A stretch of 64,000 nt of DNA from a virus: positions 1 through 64,000 of the IMG/VR virus record IMGVR_UViG_3300010885_072825. The stretch is one strand, 5' to 3'. Under the pieces are notes generated by a model. That model was not told the DNA's origin. It saw only the letters and a program-made list of their open reading frames with translations, and searched no databases. The position numbers and the translations under genes were made by a program. This document shows, one piece after another, positions 51,535-59,874 of the stretch (its first letter is position 1; each line of letters opens with the position of its first letter).

Positions 51535-52413
51535 TCAAGATCTTTTATATTCATAGCCATATTCTTCACGCATGAAATCAATTACCTTGGGTGTAGGATT
51601 TGCTATTTCATTTATCAAACTTGCATCTTCTGAAACTGCATAAAGTTGAACATCTTCAATGGGATTAGTCATGTGCCTAATTGAATAAGCATTTTGTTTG
51701 ATAGCCGCCCACTGAAGCATCGGTAATTGATTTTCTACAAAACGAATCGAATTGCCATTTAATTGTACTGCTGCCAATTGAACTCGTAAGCTTGGATTTA
51801 CAATGTATTCCAATTCATAGGGATCTTCAGTCAATGCAGCAATGACTACCTTTTCACTAGGATTTTCCAACTGCCGTATTCTAGTACTCCAAGAACCACC
51901 GTCTAGAATCCATTCAATTTGCTGTTCTTCACTCCATGTATTTGGATCCCCTGCAACATATGATTCAGTTATTTGATTTTCAAGTTTTTTCAAATATTCC
52001 CGCCTATCCTGATCCAAAAAACTTTTATATTTTTTCAACAACGTAATATCAATACTATCAATTGGCCCAACCAAATTGATTAATATTGGCATTTTTTCAA
52101 AAGCAACTGTTTGAATCATAGGAGCTGGGGCGTATATTTGACAAATTGCTACTGCATTGGCTTGTACTGCGACTAGCTGTACTTTCAAATTTGGTGACTT
52201 GATATATTTCAATGCTTGGTAATCGCTTTTCACAGCAATCAATTGCGCTTCTATTGCAGGATCATCAATATATTGAATAGAGGTGGGCATTGATTCAACA
52301 GCGGCGATTTGAACTTTTAAGCTTGGTCGAGTGATAAATCTAATTACACTACCATCATATGATGAAATACGCTCTAGTTGTTCTAGCTCACTTAAATAAT
52401 CCAAAGCTCTCAT
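51535..52413 (-). CDS. repeat protein, two-module paralogue
   Basis: 292 residues. Helical repeats of about 20-24 residues such as VQLAAVQLNGNSIRFVEN, and modules separated by ITE/S (near residue 148) followed by DPNTWSEEQQIEWI, very like modules in the 757-residue protein at 2842-5115. Upstream octamer TATAAATA with GTTGATG matches the start region of that gene, so the two share promoter and start. Probable internal virion protein. Confidence 0.75.
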   Translation of the reverse strand: MRALDYLSELEQLERISSYDGSVIRFITRPSLKVQIAAVESMPTSIQYIDDPAIEAQLIAVKSDYQALKYIKSPNLKVQLVAVQANAVAICQIYAPAPMIQTVAFEKMPILINLVGPIDSIDITLLKKYKSFLDQDRREYLKKLENQITESYVAGDPNTWSEEQQIEWILDGGSWSTRIRQLENPSEKVVIAALTEDPYELEYIVNPSLRVQLAAVQLNGNSIRFVENQLPMLQWAAIKQNAYSIRHMTNPIEDVQLYAVSEDASLINEIANPTPKVIDFMREEYGYEYKRS

Positions 52414-52417
52414 CAAC

Positions 52418-52425
52418 TATTTATA
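52418..52425 (-). promoter_or_regulatory. T4-late-like promoter TATAAATA, close to start
   Basis: Exact TATAAATA on the minus strand only 4-5 bp before the ATG (TATAAATAGTTGATG). The same ATAAATAGTTGATG occurs at 2831-2844, before the paralogous gene. Confidence 0.6.
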
Positions 52426-52494
52426 GAATTCAATATTGAAAAACAAACTTCAAATAAAACAAACTATATTGACAACAATTGGAGACACTTTTTA

Positions 52495-53235
52495 ATGGAA
52501 CTAACTCAAACACAAGTAGATTTTCTAAGAACTACTCGACTACATTTTGCCATCCCCTGTTATGGTGGGCAGGTTTTTGAACCCTGCATGCTAAGTATGC
52601 TAAAATTTATGGCAACCGCAAATAGACTGGGGATGAATTTTACACTGGATACCATTTCCAACGAATCACTAGTACCACGTGCAAGAAATAGTTTGCAGGC
52701 CAAGTTCCTACAATTTGGAAGTGACCAAACTCCACCCATGCTAAGTACACACCTTATGTTTGTGGATTCTGATATCAGCTTTGAACCCGAAGAAGTAATC
52801 AAATTAATTTTGGCAAATAAAGATATTATCGGCGGTCTCTATCCCAAGAAATCATTGCCCATCAGTTACGTCGTTAACAAAGTACCAAATGCTCGTTCAG
52901 AAGGCAATTTGGTCCAAGTCCGAAACTTGGGCACGGGGTTTATGATGGTTAAACGTCATGTGATTGAAGCAATGATCAAACACTATCCGGAAACATTTTA
53001 TCAAGATGCTATTGGCCTTGATCCCAAGTATGATCCATTTAAATTCGCACTGTTTGATACATTGATTGATCCTGACACCAAAGAATATTTGTCAGAAGAT
53101 TATACATTCTGTAAACGTTGGACTGATATGGGCGGAGATATTTGGGCTGACTTGTCTATCAACTTGACTCACAATGGATTCTATTCATTCCGTGGCGATC
53201 CCGCATTGTTGATGTCTGGTTTAACTGAATCATAA
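52495..53235 (+). CDS. glycosyltransferase-like protein
   Basis: 246 residues. GT-A features: N-terminal FAIPCYGGQVFEP, LMFVDSDISFEPEEVI (D-x-D metal site) and later LSEDYTFCKRW (acidic E-D catalytic region). Resembles glycosyltransferases of jumbo and T4-like phages. Good Shine-Dalgarno (TTGGAGACAC). Substrate unknown. Confidence 0.75.
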   Translation: MELTQTQVDFLRTTRLHFAIPCYGGQVFEPCMLSMLKFMATANRLGMNFTLDTISNESLVPRARNSLQAKFLQFGSDQTPPMLSTHLMFVDSDISFEPEEVIKLILANKDIIGGLYPKKSLPISYVVNKVPNARSEGNLVQVRNLGTGFMMVKRHVIEAMIKHYPETFYQDAIGLDPKYDPFKFALFDTLIDPDTKEYLSEDYTFCKRWTDMGGDIWADLSINLTHNGFYSFRGDPALLMSGLTES

Positions 53236-53242
53236 AAACCAG

Positions 53243-53270
53243 TTGACATCAAACCTGATACTGCTAATAT
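53243..53270 (+). promoter_or_regulatory. sigma70-like promoter of a structured RNA
   Basis: TTGACA, 16 bp, TAATAT; start expected near 53277, just before the tRNA-like element. Confidence 0.7.
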
Positions 53271-53278
53271 ATGGATAA

Positions 53279-53369
53279 CGGAAGCATTTGGCGATTTGGA
53301 GTTGAACTACTGACATGTTCAACAACTGCGGTCAGGCAGTCCAATAGAGTTCGATTCTCTAGCTTCTGT
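53279..53369 (+). ncRNA. tRNA-like RNA with long variable arm
   Basis: Seven-bp acceptor CGGAAGC/GCTTCTG (one G-U), an exact T arm TAGAG/CTCTA with loop TTCGATT, and an extra arm ACTGC/GCAGT like the variable arm of Ser or Leu tRNAs. In place of a normal D and anticodon arm there is GTTGAAC/GTTCAAC with a 9-nt loop, whose CTGAC is complementary to GTCAG in the extra-arm loop. No CCA. It may be a degenerate class II tRNA (anticodon TGA possible) or a new RNA. 53370-53495 has no gene; weak hairpins only. Confidence 0.45.
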
Positions 53370-53495
53370 TCAAAATTGGTGACACACGGCCCTCAGATCT
53401 CGCCGTCTGATGTTTAGAATCGGTAGCTCAAGCTTTGAACTTGTTGGTGCTGATGCGACAGTGGTTTAAATGGAGAGATGAAAAGCTCCCCAGCC

Positions 53496-53978
53496 TTAGA
53501 ATTTGGTGACAACAAATATCAATAGACTGCCCCAAACAAATCCACGAGACAATTCTACTAGAGTGTTAGCCCATGTCTTATTAGGGTAGTATGTTACCAT
53601 GTAATTCAACCAAATTGCCAAACCGGTAGTAATTAAAGCAAACACAATGCCAGCTGCCAGCGTTTGAATCAAACTGACTGATACAAACACAGCAATCACC
53701 AAACTTGCTAATATCAAACAGTGTCGGAAAAAAGTTCCTACAATCTGTTTACTATTATTTGGAGTCATCGTACCACCAAACAATGACCAACCTGTGGATC
53801 GCCAGACGATCCATCCCAAACTAATCAATCCAACTGGCCAACCTGCTATCAAAACAGATAATATCACTAATGGCAAAAACGCCCAATATATGGGTCTACC
53901 ACGGAAACTAGATTTCCACCCCAGGCCACCACCACACCATCGATCAGCTAACATAAAAATTATTGGTAATGCAAACAT
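53496..53978 (-). CDS. membrane protein (about five TM)
   Basis: 160 residues; hydrophobic segments near 1-11, 33-60, 86-105, 107-128 and 142-157. No motif. Size and tandem Trp/Gly residues (GGGLGWKSSF, GWPVGLISLGW) suggest a small integral protein. It lies downstream of the collagen-like fibre gene. Function unknown. Confidence 0.65.
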   Translation of the reverse strand: MFALPIIFMLADRWCGGGLGWKSSFRGRPIYWAFLPLVILSVLIAGWPVGLISLGWIVWRSTGWSLFGGTMTPNNSKQIVGTFFRHCLILASLVIAVFVSVSLIQTLAAGIVFALITTGLAIWLNYMVTYYPNKTWANTLVELSRGFVWGSLLIFVVTKF

Positions 53979-53987
53979 GAATGGTCC

Positions 53988-55112
53988 TTAGAAAAATATG
54001 CTGATTCGAACTTTGGCGCCAATAACAGTACCCGTATTGGAAGGGGTTAATCCAGTAACGACAAAGGTATTTGGTTGACTGATATCATATGCAATGAAAC
54101 ATGAATTTGATTCTGAAATACCAGTCCAACGTGTGGAATTGATAGCTTGCTGTCCCCACAAGAACATGCCTTGTGGCAAACCCAATCCAGTATAAGTGAC
54201 CGTCACAGTACTTCCAGATACAACCGTTTGCCAACCTGAAGGCACCCCAGTAACAGAATTGATTGTACCATCCATATTATAAACAACCGTAAAATTATAT
54301 ATAGTGTTTAGTCCCTGTGGACCAGTAGCTCCAGTTGAGCCTTGTATTCCTGTTGGACCAGTCAACCCCATGGGCCCTGTTATCTGTGAAGCTGCTCCGA
54401 CTGGTCCAGTTGGTCCTGTGGGACCTCCATTAGGACCAGTTGGTCCTGTTACAGTTGATTGTGCACCAGTTACTCCAGTAGGTCCAGTTGAGCCTTGTAT
54501 TCCTGTTGGACCAGTTACGGTCGACGCTGCACCAGTAGAACCTGTTACTCCGGTAGGTCCAGTTGATCCAACAATACCAGTTGGACCAGTCGGTCCATCG
54601 GGACCCATGCTTGGCCCAGTTGGTCCTGTTATTTGAAGGCCGCCTCCAAGTGAGGTGAACCCACCTGCAACCCCACCAACTGTACCATAATTCAATAATA
54701 TCTGAGTAATAGATCCTATATAAGCAGGATCCAGTGGTTGATTGCTCAAATAAGATCGATCTATGCGGGCGCGTACCCAGATAAAATTTCCAGAAAAACT
54801 ATAAGTGGCAATGCCCGTATCACCCAAATCTCCACTAGTGGGATTTGCAGGATCTTTGGGAAATTGTTGATAGGGCAACAAATCCAATGTTAAAGGGATT
54901 GGAAACCAATCAGCCGCTTGTGGATCAGTTGCAAGTGATCCGTCAATATACAACCGACCTACGAAGTTGGCCAAATAGGCGCTTATTGTGTGATTGTTGC
55001 CAACTGTATTTGTGTAACCAGCTCCGGGTGTTTTTGGACCAGTCACATTTACGGGAGTCGGTGATCCAGAAGGATTGGTAGTCGTACTACTTAAAAGAAT
55101 GACACTGTGCAT
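53988..55112 (-). CDS. collagen-like fibre protein
   Basis: 374 residues. N-terminal domain about 1-160; residues 162-267 are a Gly-X-Y collagen-like region rich in GPTG and GSTG triplets; C-terminal domain about 105 residues. Gly-X-Y repeats make triple helices in phage tail and head fibres. Encodes trimerising beta end domains likely. An AATAAATA octamer is right before the start. Confidence 0.85.
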   Translation of the reverse strand: MHSVILLSSTTTNPSGSPTPVNVTGPKTPGAGYTNTVGNNHTISAYLANFVGRLYIDGSLATDPQAADWFPIPLTLDLLPYQQFPKDPANPTSGDLGDTGIATYSFSGNFIWVRARIDRSYLSNQPLDPAYIGSITQILLNYGTVGGVAGGFTSLGGGLQITGPTGPSMGPDGPTGPTGIVGSTGPTGVTGSTGAASTVTGPTGIQGSTGPTGVTGAQSTVTGPTGPNGGPTGPTGPVGAASQITGPMGLTGPTGIQGSTGATGPQGLNTIYNFTVVYNMDGTINSVTGVPSGWQTVVSGSTVTVTYTGLGLPQGMFLWGQQAINSTRWTGISESNSCFIAYDISQPNTFVVTGLTPSNTGTVIGAKVRISIFF

Positions 55113-55115
55113 TCT

Positions 55116-55301
55116 TTATTTATTTGTTTCGACAATCTCTACAACTATTGCTGGATCACCAATCATTTCTTGAATTATTTCGTCCAGCGTTTCTTTGAGT
55201 ATAGCAATTTTATCTTCTGAAAGAACTGCTTCCCTATCACCATTTTTAGATAACTTGTGAAAGTTGAGTTCCAGAGTCTGAGTTTTAATTTCTATTGACA
55301 T
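55116..55301 (-). CDS. small hypothetical protein (61 aa)
   Basis: Starts MSIEIKTQTLELNFHKLSKN, acidic, with alternating strand and helix. A TATAAATA late promoter precedes it. Probably co-transcribed with the collagen-like gene. Not recognised. Confidence 0.65.
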   Translation of the reverse strand: MSIEIKTQTLELNFHKLSKNGDREAVLSEDKIAILKETLDEIIQEMIGDPAIVVEIVETNK

Positions 55302-55329
55302 AAAGAGCCTTTTTGATTATGTACAGCTA

Positions 55330-55337
55330 TATTTATA
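55330..55337 (-). promoter_or_regulatory. T4-late-like promoter TATAAATA
   Basis: Exact TATAAATA on the minus strand about 29 bp before the 61-residue gene. Confidence 0.65.
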
Positions 55338-55797
55338 CCAGATCTTCAATAGTTGACACTTCAACTTGCATTCTTTTACCAACCAGGTTACCTTCTTCAT
55401 CTAGTATATCTTCAAATTCCAGTGATTTGCATTCCTTCTGTGATTCCAATTCCTTTTCATCACTCCACTTTTGGAAATGTCGTGCATGAGCCATGGAAAA
55501 CATGGCGGCATCTTCTGCATCAGAAAATCGAACTAGACTGGTCAGGCAACTGTTTTTCTCGTCCCACGACAATGTGAAATCGAATGGATCCCAGGATTCT
55601 GAAAGACTCACTAGAGCAGGTTTTAAAATTGAATCAGGTAAATTTGGTGCTTTGAATAAAAAACCATCAGTAGCGTTAGACAATTTTTCAAATGGATTGG
55701 TTAGCAGGTCGACAACGTATTTGTGTTTTTGATCAACTGTTTCAAAAACAGCTTGCCAACCAAACATGTTTCTAGTTACTTGATATTCAAATTTCAT
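55333..55797 (-). CDS. hypothetical protein
   Basis: 154 residues from the ATG with GGGAG upstream. Mixed composition: MKFEYQVTRNMFGWQAVFET at the start and VRFSDAEDAAMFSMAHARHF in the middle. Acidic C-terminus. No family recognised. In a run with the DnaE-like and conserved T4-like proteins. Confidence 0.65.
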   Translation of the reverse strand: MKFEYQVTRNMFGWQAVFETVDQKHKYVVDLLTNPFEKLSNATDGFLFKAPNLPDSILKPALVSLSESWDPFDFTLSWDEKNSCLTSLVRFSDAEDAAMFSMAHARHFQKWSDEKELESQKECKSLEFEDILDEEGNLVGKRMQVEVSTIEDLV

Positions 55798-55829
55798 TGT
55801 CAATCTCCCATGTTTCGATAATGCGACAT

Positions 55830-56423
55830 TCAAACGGGGTTGTCAAGGTCTTCCAAAATTAATTGGGCATGAATTACCACTACCTGTGCATAAGACACAC
55901 CATGACTCTTTTTCAAATAGTAACCATCTGCCGAGGGAAGCCAAATTTCCGCGGAAATAGCAGAAAAACCCGAATGTTTACAAAGTGCTATCAAATGTTT
56001 TTTGCCAGGACGAATCAGAGCTAGGAACATGGCCAATTCCATTATGGAACCGGGTTTTAAAATTTTTATCAAATCCGAGTGGTTACTTATATGAAATAGC
56101 TGTTGACAAAATTCTGGGTATTGCAACAGTTCCCAATCAAATGGACGCTGCATCAAATCCAGTAAATGTGCTTCATCTCGTACTCGATCATAGACATGTA
56201 GATTAAGCAAATCTATTTTATAACAATGTCGATCTTCTGCAGATTTATAGTCGATACTGGCTAATCCCGTTATGGGATCAACTGGCATTTTGTGAAAATA
56301 AACGCCTGTATTATGACGAATGATTTCACCATCTCGAAATATACTAGCTGGTGTATGATCAATTCCAACTAATGCCAGTGATCGGTCTGGAAAATCAATG
56401 TCAATATCACCATGTCCGGACAT
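55830..56423 (-). CDS. small DnaE-like protein (PolIII alpha palm remnant)
   Basis: 197 residues. GDIDIDFPDRSLAL matches the DnaE P-D-x-D-x-D-F motif (D8, D10), IIRHNTGVYFH the HAAG segment, HCYKIDLLNLHVYD the VKFDFLGL motif with the third catalytic Asp (D71), SIMELAMFLALIRPGK the 'SIEDLAA..ALYRPG' segment, and DGYYLKKSHGVSYAQVV the 'YGFNKSHSAAYAL' segment. All blocks occur in DnaE order in about one sixth of its length. Known as a conserved protein of T4-like phages; activity unproven. Confidence 0.7.
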   Translation of the reverse strand: MSGHGDIDIDFPDRSLALVGIDHTPASIFRDGEIIRHNTGVYFHKMPVDPITGLASIDYKSAEDRHCYKIDLLNLHVYDRVRDEAHLLDLMQRPFDWELLQYPEFCQQLFHISNHSDLIKILKPGSIMELAMFLALIRPGKKHLIALCKHSGFSAISAEIWLPSADGYYLKKSHGVSYAQVVVIHAQLILEDLDNPV

Positions 56424-56677
56424 CAGGAGATCTTGCTCGATATTTTTCGAACTTGTTGTTCCAAGTTGCTGATCCTGGTTGCTTGGTCACGCGTTTTTTG
56501 ATGTAGTGTATCAATGGTGGATTCCAGTGATCGAATCTTGGAAAGAAAATAGGTAGTTTGATTTTCTTCTTTATTCGGGTTTTTGGGAATAATAGCACTA
56601 CCTGCAACAGGAGCAGCAGGTGGATCACCAACATCATACATGTTTGACATTTCTTCATCAGTTAATTTTTTGTTCAT
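56423..56677 (-). CDS. small coiled-coil protein (84 aa)
   Basis: Starts MNKKLTDEEMSNMYDVGDPP, has a Pro/Ala/Gly linker and a C-terminal heptad-like helix (SLESTIDTLHQKTRDQATRI, then ISNLEQQVRKI). ATGA overlap with the upstream zinc-finger gene and TGATG overlap with the DnaE-like gene, so all three are translated together. Not recognised. Confidence 0.65.
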   Translation of the reverse strand: MNKKLTDEEMSNMYDVGDPPAAPVAGSAIIPKNPNKEENQTTYFLSKIRSLESTIDTLHQKTRDQATRISNLEQQVRKISSKIS

Positions 56678-57351
56678 AGTCCAGCCTCTGCCAGTGTTTC
56701 TTTTAGGAATTTGGTGCCAGATGTATTTCGGGAAAATTTTATTTTCCAAACAGCGATGGGCGCCAAATCTTTTATTAGCGTTATTTGCTCTGCTGAACAT
56801 CTTTCAAAAAATTCTTCAGCTGATGGTGCGTTGTATAATACCCAGGGACTTAAACGTCCACGCTTCAACCATTGTATAACAGATCCTACTCCAACTTTTC
56901 GGAAAAAATCTGTCCAAGTTTCACCATTTTCTTGGCTCCATTTTTGCATCAATTCAATATTACGTTCTAGTGCTTCCTCAGGTTCTTCTTTTTTAATTAG
57001 TTCAGCAACATATTGATTATAAATTTTTTCATTGGTCCAATCTGCCATGGGAATATTACCTTTGATCACAAAGTCGATAAACTTGTTGACATCAACTGGA
57101 TCAGTTTGAACCAAATATTTTCCAAATTTATAAAACCCAATATAATACCGACTGTCTATAAATTCTCGGTAATCATTCCTGGATACCTTAGAATTCGGCA
57201 TACTGAGTTCATAAAAACGACTCCATGTAATAAACGCTAGTCGACTAACAGGATCTTCTTTGGCAAACCATCGTCGTTTAATCTCACAACTGTGATTAAT
57301 TAAAGCATCTTCACGATTGAATGACCTTTTGCAAAATTCACATTTATGCAT
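56674..57351 (-). CDS. zinc-finger protein conserved in T4-like phages
   Basis: 225 residues. N-terminal C2HC-type finger CEFCKRSFNREDALINHSC, then AFITWSRFYELSMP, RYYIGFYKFGKYLV, VNKFIDFVIKGNIP and a C-terminal SPWVLYNAPSAEEFF. This order is typical of an uncharacterised phage family with an N-terminal zinc finger, probably DNA-binding. Overlaps the next gene by 4 bp, and its own start overlaps the gp62-like stop. Confidence 0.72.
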   Translation of the reverse strand: MHKCEFCKRSFNREDALINHSCEIKRRWFAKEDPVSRLAFITWSRFYELSMPNSKVSRNDYREFIDSRYYIGFYKFGKYLVQTDPVDVNKFIDFVIKGNIPMADWTNEKIYNQYVAELIKKEEPEEALERNIELMQKWSQENGETWTDFFRKVGVGSVIQWLKRGRLSPWVLYNAPSAEEFFERCSAEQITLIKDLAPIAVWKIKFSRNTSGTKFLKETLAEAGL

Positions 57352-57838
57352 CTAATTTCTTTAAATCCTCTAAAATCTTTTTTGTATCTGCTTTGCTTTC
57401 ACCATGTGCTTGACACAGTTTTTCCAAAACATCTTTTGTCAAATCTTCTTTTAATATATTGAGCTCTATAATATTTACATCCGGATATATTTTTGAAAAA
57501 AACTCATCCAAATTGGGAGTATTCGTTGTTTTCTTTTTTGATATCCAAGGTCGATGTTGTTTTACTCCTGTACCAACTATACACATGAGTTGATGTTGTA
57601 ATTCCGGATGATTTGACAATTCCCAAAATCCCACATTCACAATATCATTTGTCAAAATAACAGATAGATCAGCTTGTGAATTTTGGCTTGGAAGACTGCT
57701 CATGTATCGCATAAGCACAAGAGCTGCATAACCCTTCTTTTCTTCCTCTGTCAAATTGTGATAATAATTCTTATTACCACGATCAATTGATTCCAGTGTT
57801 TTGAATAGATCTAATTTGTATTTTTTGTCTTCTGCCAT
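57344..57838 (-). CDS. possible clamp-loader small subunit (gp62-like)
   Basis: 164 residues. KLDLFKTLESIDRGNKNYYH, YAALVLMRYMSSLPS, NVGFWELSNHPELQHQLMCI and HRPWIS follow the order seen in T4-like phage clamp-loader small subunits (helical, with a Tyr/Trp-rich middle and late HGES-type helix). Similarity is at the pattern level only, so gp62 identity is a hypothesis. The gp44-like partner is not in this window. Confidence 0.45.
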   Translation of the reverse strand: MAEDKKYKLDLFKTLESIDRGNKNYYHNLTEEEKKGYAALVLMRYMSSLPSQNSQADLSVILTNDIVNVGFWELSNHPELQHQLMCIVGTGVKQHRPWISKKKTTNTPNLDEFFSKIYPDVNIIELNILKEDLTKDVLEKLCQAHGESKADTKKILEDLKKLDA

Positions 57839-57916
57839 AAAATTTCACCTGTTTGATAAATTTATTGAATTTGAGTTGAAATATCAAGTTTGATTCTGCT
57901 CAAAATTTTGGTTCTG

Positions 57917-57924
57917 CATAAATA
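57917..57924 (+). promoter_or_regulatory. T4-late-like promoter CATAAATA
   Basis: Plus-strand CATAAATA 30 bp before the ATG at 57954, with AAGGAGATA ribosome site between. Confidence 0.65.
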
Positions 57925-57953
57925 AGACTACAGCACAAGGAGATAAACAACAC

Positions 57954-59069
57954 ATGGGTCGCCCTCTTAAAAAAACACTAATTGGCAATACCTCACAAAC
58001 AGGTCAGCAAATTGCCATTAATGCATGGGTATCTGGAGATTCACAAGCAAGAACCGGATACATTATTGAAGAAAAAAATTATCACAAGTACTATGTTAAT
58101 ACCACAAATGCCACATCTAATACCAGTTTCATTGGCACTGTTGGTCTACAAAATACTGCACCAACAGCAGCTGGACAAGCCACACTGCAAATTACACCAT
58201 ATGGTGCATCAGGGTCTGGAGTTGCTGCAACAGCAAACGTAGGACTTTATAGTGCAGGAAACATTGCTGTTTATGGTACAGGCACTACCAGTGCAAACTA
58301 TGTTCCCGGTGAAACACTGCAACTACTGGGTGGATCCAATACCACTGTAGCTAACGTCACTGTTAATGCAGTTCATATTCGTATTGCAAACGTGCAAACA
58401 AACGGCAATGGATTTACAGTTGGTGACACATTTACTTTCAGTGGACCAGGATATGCTATACCAGCACAAATAACAGTTGGATCAACCACTGGTAATGGTC
58501 AAATTGGATCATTAACATTGACTCTTGCAACTGATGGTTCATATACAAGCGCTACATTGCCTGCCAATCCCGTAACTCCAAATGCCGCGGTTACTGCAAA
58601 CACAGTTTCAACAACTGCAACATTTAATCTGGGATGGGGTATTGATCAACTTACTGTTAAATCAGCTGGTTTGTTCTCCAGTGTTCCTTCTAACCCAATT
58701 TCACTTTCAGGAAGTGCTACAGGAACAGGAGCTACCATTAATGGTACTTGGACTGTTAAAACGGTTACTGTTAGCCCAGGTGGATCTGGATATGATGCAC
58801 CTCCACTGGTTTCATTCAATGCTTCACTGGGATCAAATGCACAAGCAACGGCAACAATTGCGTCTGGCGTAGTAACTGCGGTTAGTATTGCAGCGGGCGG
58901 TGTATATGCCGCAGTGCCCGGTGTTAATTTTGCAAATGCTGGTAACGTAAAATATGCAGCTAAAATGAATAATCACACTGTGGTTGCTTTTGATGGTACT
59001 TCATATACTTGGTATCCAACTGGCACAACATTAACTGCTCCAGGACAAGCTATAATACCAACATCCTAA
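57954..59069 (+). CDS. virion structural protein
   Basis: 371 residues, Thr/Ala/Gly/Val-rich with low charge. N-terminus MGRPLKKTLIGNTSQTGQQI is seen in abundant phage structural proteins. Internal strand repeats (VNAVHIRIANVQTNGNGFTV, then GDTFTFSGPGYAIPAQITVG; TVSPGGSGYDAPPLVSF) point to repeated beta-domains. A monocistronic late gene with promoter, AAGGAG site and terminator, so likely highly expressed. Confidence 0.75.
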   Translation: MGRPLKKTLIGNTSQTGQQIAINAWVSGDSQARTGYIIEEKNYHKYYVNTTNATSNTSFIGTVGLQNTAPTAAGQATLQITPYGASGSGVAATANVGLYSAGNIAVYGTGTTSANYVPGETLQLLGGSNTTVANVTVNAVHIRIANVQTNGNGFTVGDTFTFSGPGYAIPAQITVGSTTGNGQIGSLTLTLATDGSYTSATLPANPVTPNAAVTANTVSTTATFNLGWGIDQLTVKSAGLFSSVPSNPISLSGSATGTGATINGTWTVKTVTVSPGGSGYDAPPLVSFNASLGSNAQATATIASGVVTAVSIAAGGVYAAVPGVNFANAGNVKYAAKMNNHTVVAFDGTSYTWYPTGTTLTAPGQAIIPTS

Positions 59070-59104
59070 TCTCGCTAAACTAGAAAATAGTTAGCAGACT
59101 CAGG

Positions 59105-59147
59105 CAAAGCCCTTGACGAACCCAAGTAAGTCAGGGGCTTTGTTTTT
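59105..59147 (+). terminator. intrinsic terminator
   Basis: 13-bp stem 59105-59117 with 59130-59142 (one G-T), then five T. It ends the structural gene at 57954-59069. Confidence 0.85.
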
Positions 59148-59369
59148 CTGAGTAATAATAAATCGAACAGTGCTTTAATTGGATAAACAAATTGCCAATA
59201 TCAAAACAGCAATTATAAATCAAACTATAGTAGTTTATGACGCAGATGTCAAATCAATGCTGTGATGGCCGGGCCTGTTATCTATTGGCGTTATTTGAAC
59301 AATGGTGGAAGCACACGTCAGTATCAAACGTACTAACCGAACTCAATTGAAAAATTCTATAGAAAACTC
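59148..59369. other. gap with two tiny overlapping frames
   Basis: Plus strand: a TTG-initiated frame of 28 codons (59179-59265) overlaps in TGATG an ATG frame of 23 codons (59265-59336, MAGPVIYWRYLNNGG...). No ribosome site is evident, so neither is called. They could be remnants. Confidence 0.25.
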
Positions 59370-59843
59370 TTATTTTTTTCTATAAGAATCCAAATCATAT
59401 ATTACAGCTGATTCTCTACGTTTCAGTGCTTCGTCTGCTTGAGATTGTAATTGCTGTCGATCAGCTTCTTGTTTTCTCAAGTCATCTAGTGTGGTATCTG
59501 CGCCCCAATTGGGATCACTCTGCAATTCCATTTCTACTTTTATCTGTTGTAAATAATATAGAGCTGTAAAAATTCCATATTCTAAATTTTCAGGCTCTGC
59601 TAAACATCTAGCATCCTGTGAACCAGTATTAAATTTTTTTCCTGTTTCCTGTTTAAGAAGTCTCAATAAACAATTATATTCTTGGTCGCTAATTTCGAAA
59701 ATATCACTGCTTGTTACTCTTTCTTTCCAAAAGCCGTGCCTCCAAGTTTCACTTGCGGCAATATAAGCAGGTGTATCTAAATACGCTAAATCTTCAATTG
59801 ATTCCAATAAATTAATGTATTTTCTAATTTCAACGCTGCTCAT
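59370..59843 (-). CDS. protein with capsid-targeting-like leader
   Basis: 157 residues. Leader MSSVEIRKYINLLES (L-L-E/S) is nearly identical to that of the gene at 39459-40175, while the rest of the two proteins differ. The body is helical with a basic C-terminus (ALKRRESAVIYDLDSYRKK). Inferred internal capsid protein ejected with DNA. Late octamer GATAAATA about 24 bp upstream. Confidence 0.6.
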   Translation of the reverse strand: MSSVEIRKYINLLESIEDLAYLDTPAYIAASETWRHGFWKERVTSSDIFEISDQEYNCLLRLLKQETGKKFNTGSQDARCLAEPENLEYGIFTALYYLQQIKVEMELQSDPNWGADTTLDDLRKQEADRQQLQSQADEALKRRESAVIYDLDSYRKK

Positions 59844-59866
59844 ATGATGTTATACCTTTAAAAAAA

Positions 59867-59874
59867 TATTTATC
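59867..59874 (-). promoter_or_regulatory. T4-late-like promoter GATAAATA
   Basis: Minus-strand GATAAATA 24 bp before the leader-bearing gene. Confidence 0.5.

Noticed and set aside
53400-53480. Hammerhead-like CTGATG and GAAA segments
   Set aside because: CTGATG is not followed by the needed A at the core and no fitting stems were found.
54304-54636. Plus-strand frame rich in GPVGPV triplets
   Set aside because: It is the antisense mirror of the collagen-like repeat on the minus strand.
59179-59336. Two tiny overlapping plus-strand frames
   Set aside because: No ribosome site, a TTG start and only 28 and 23 codons; kept as a note only.
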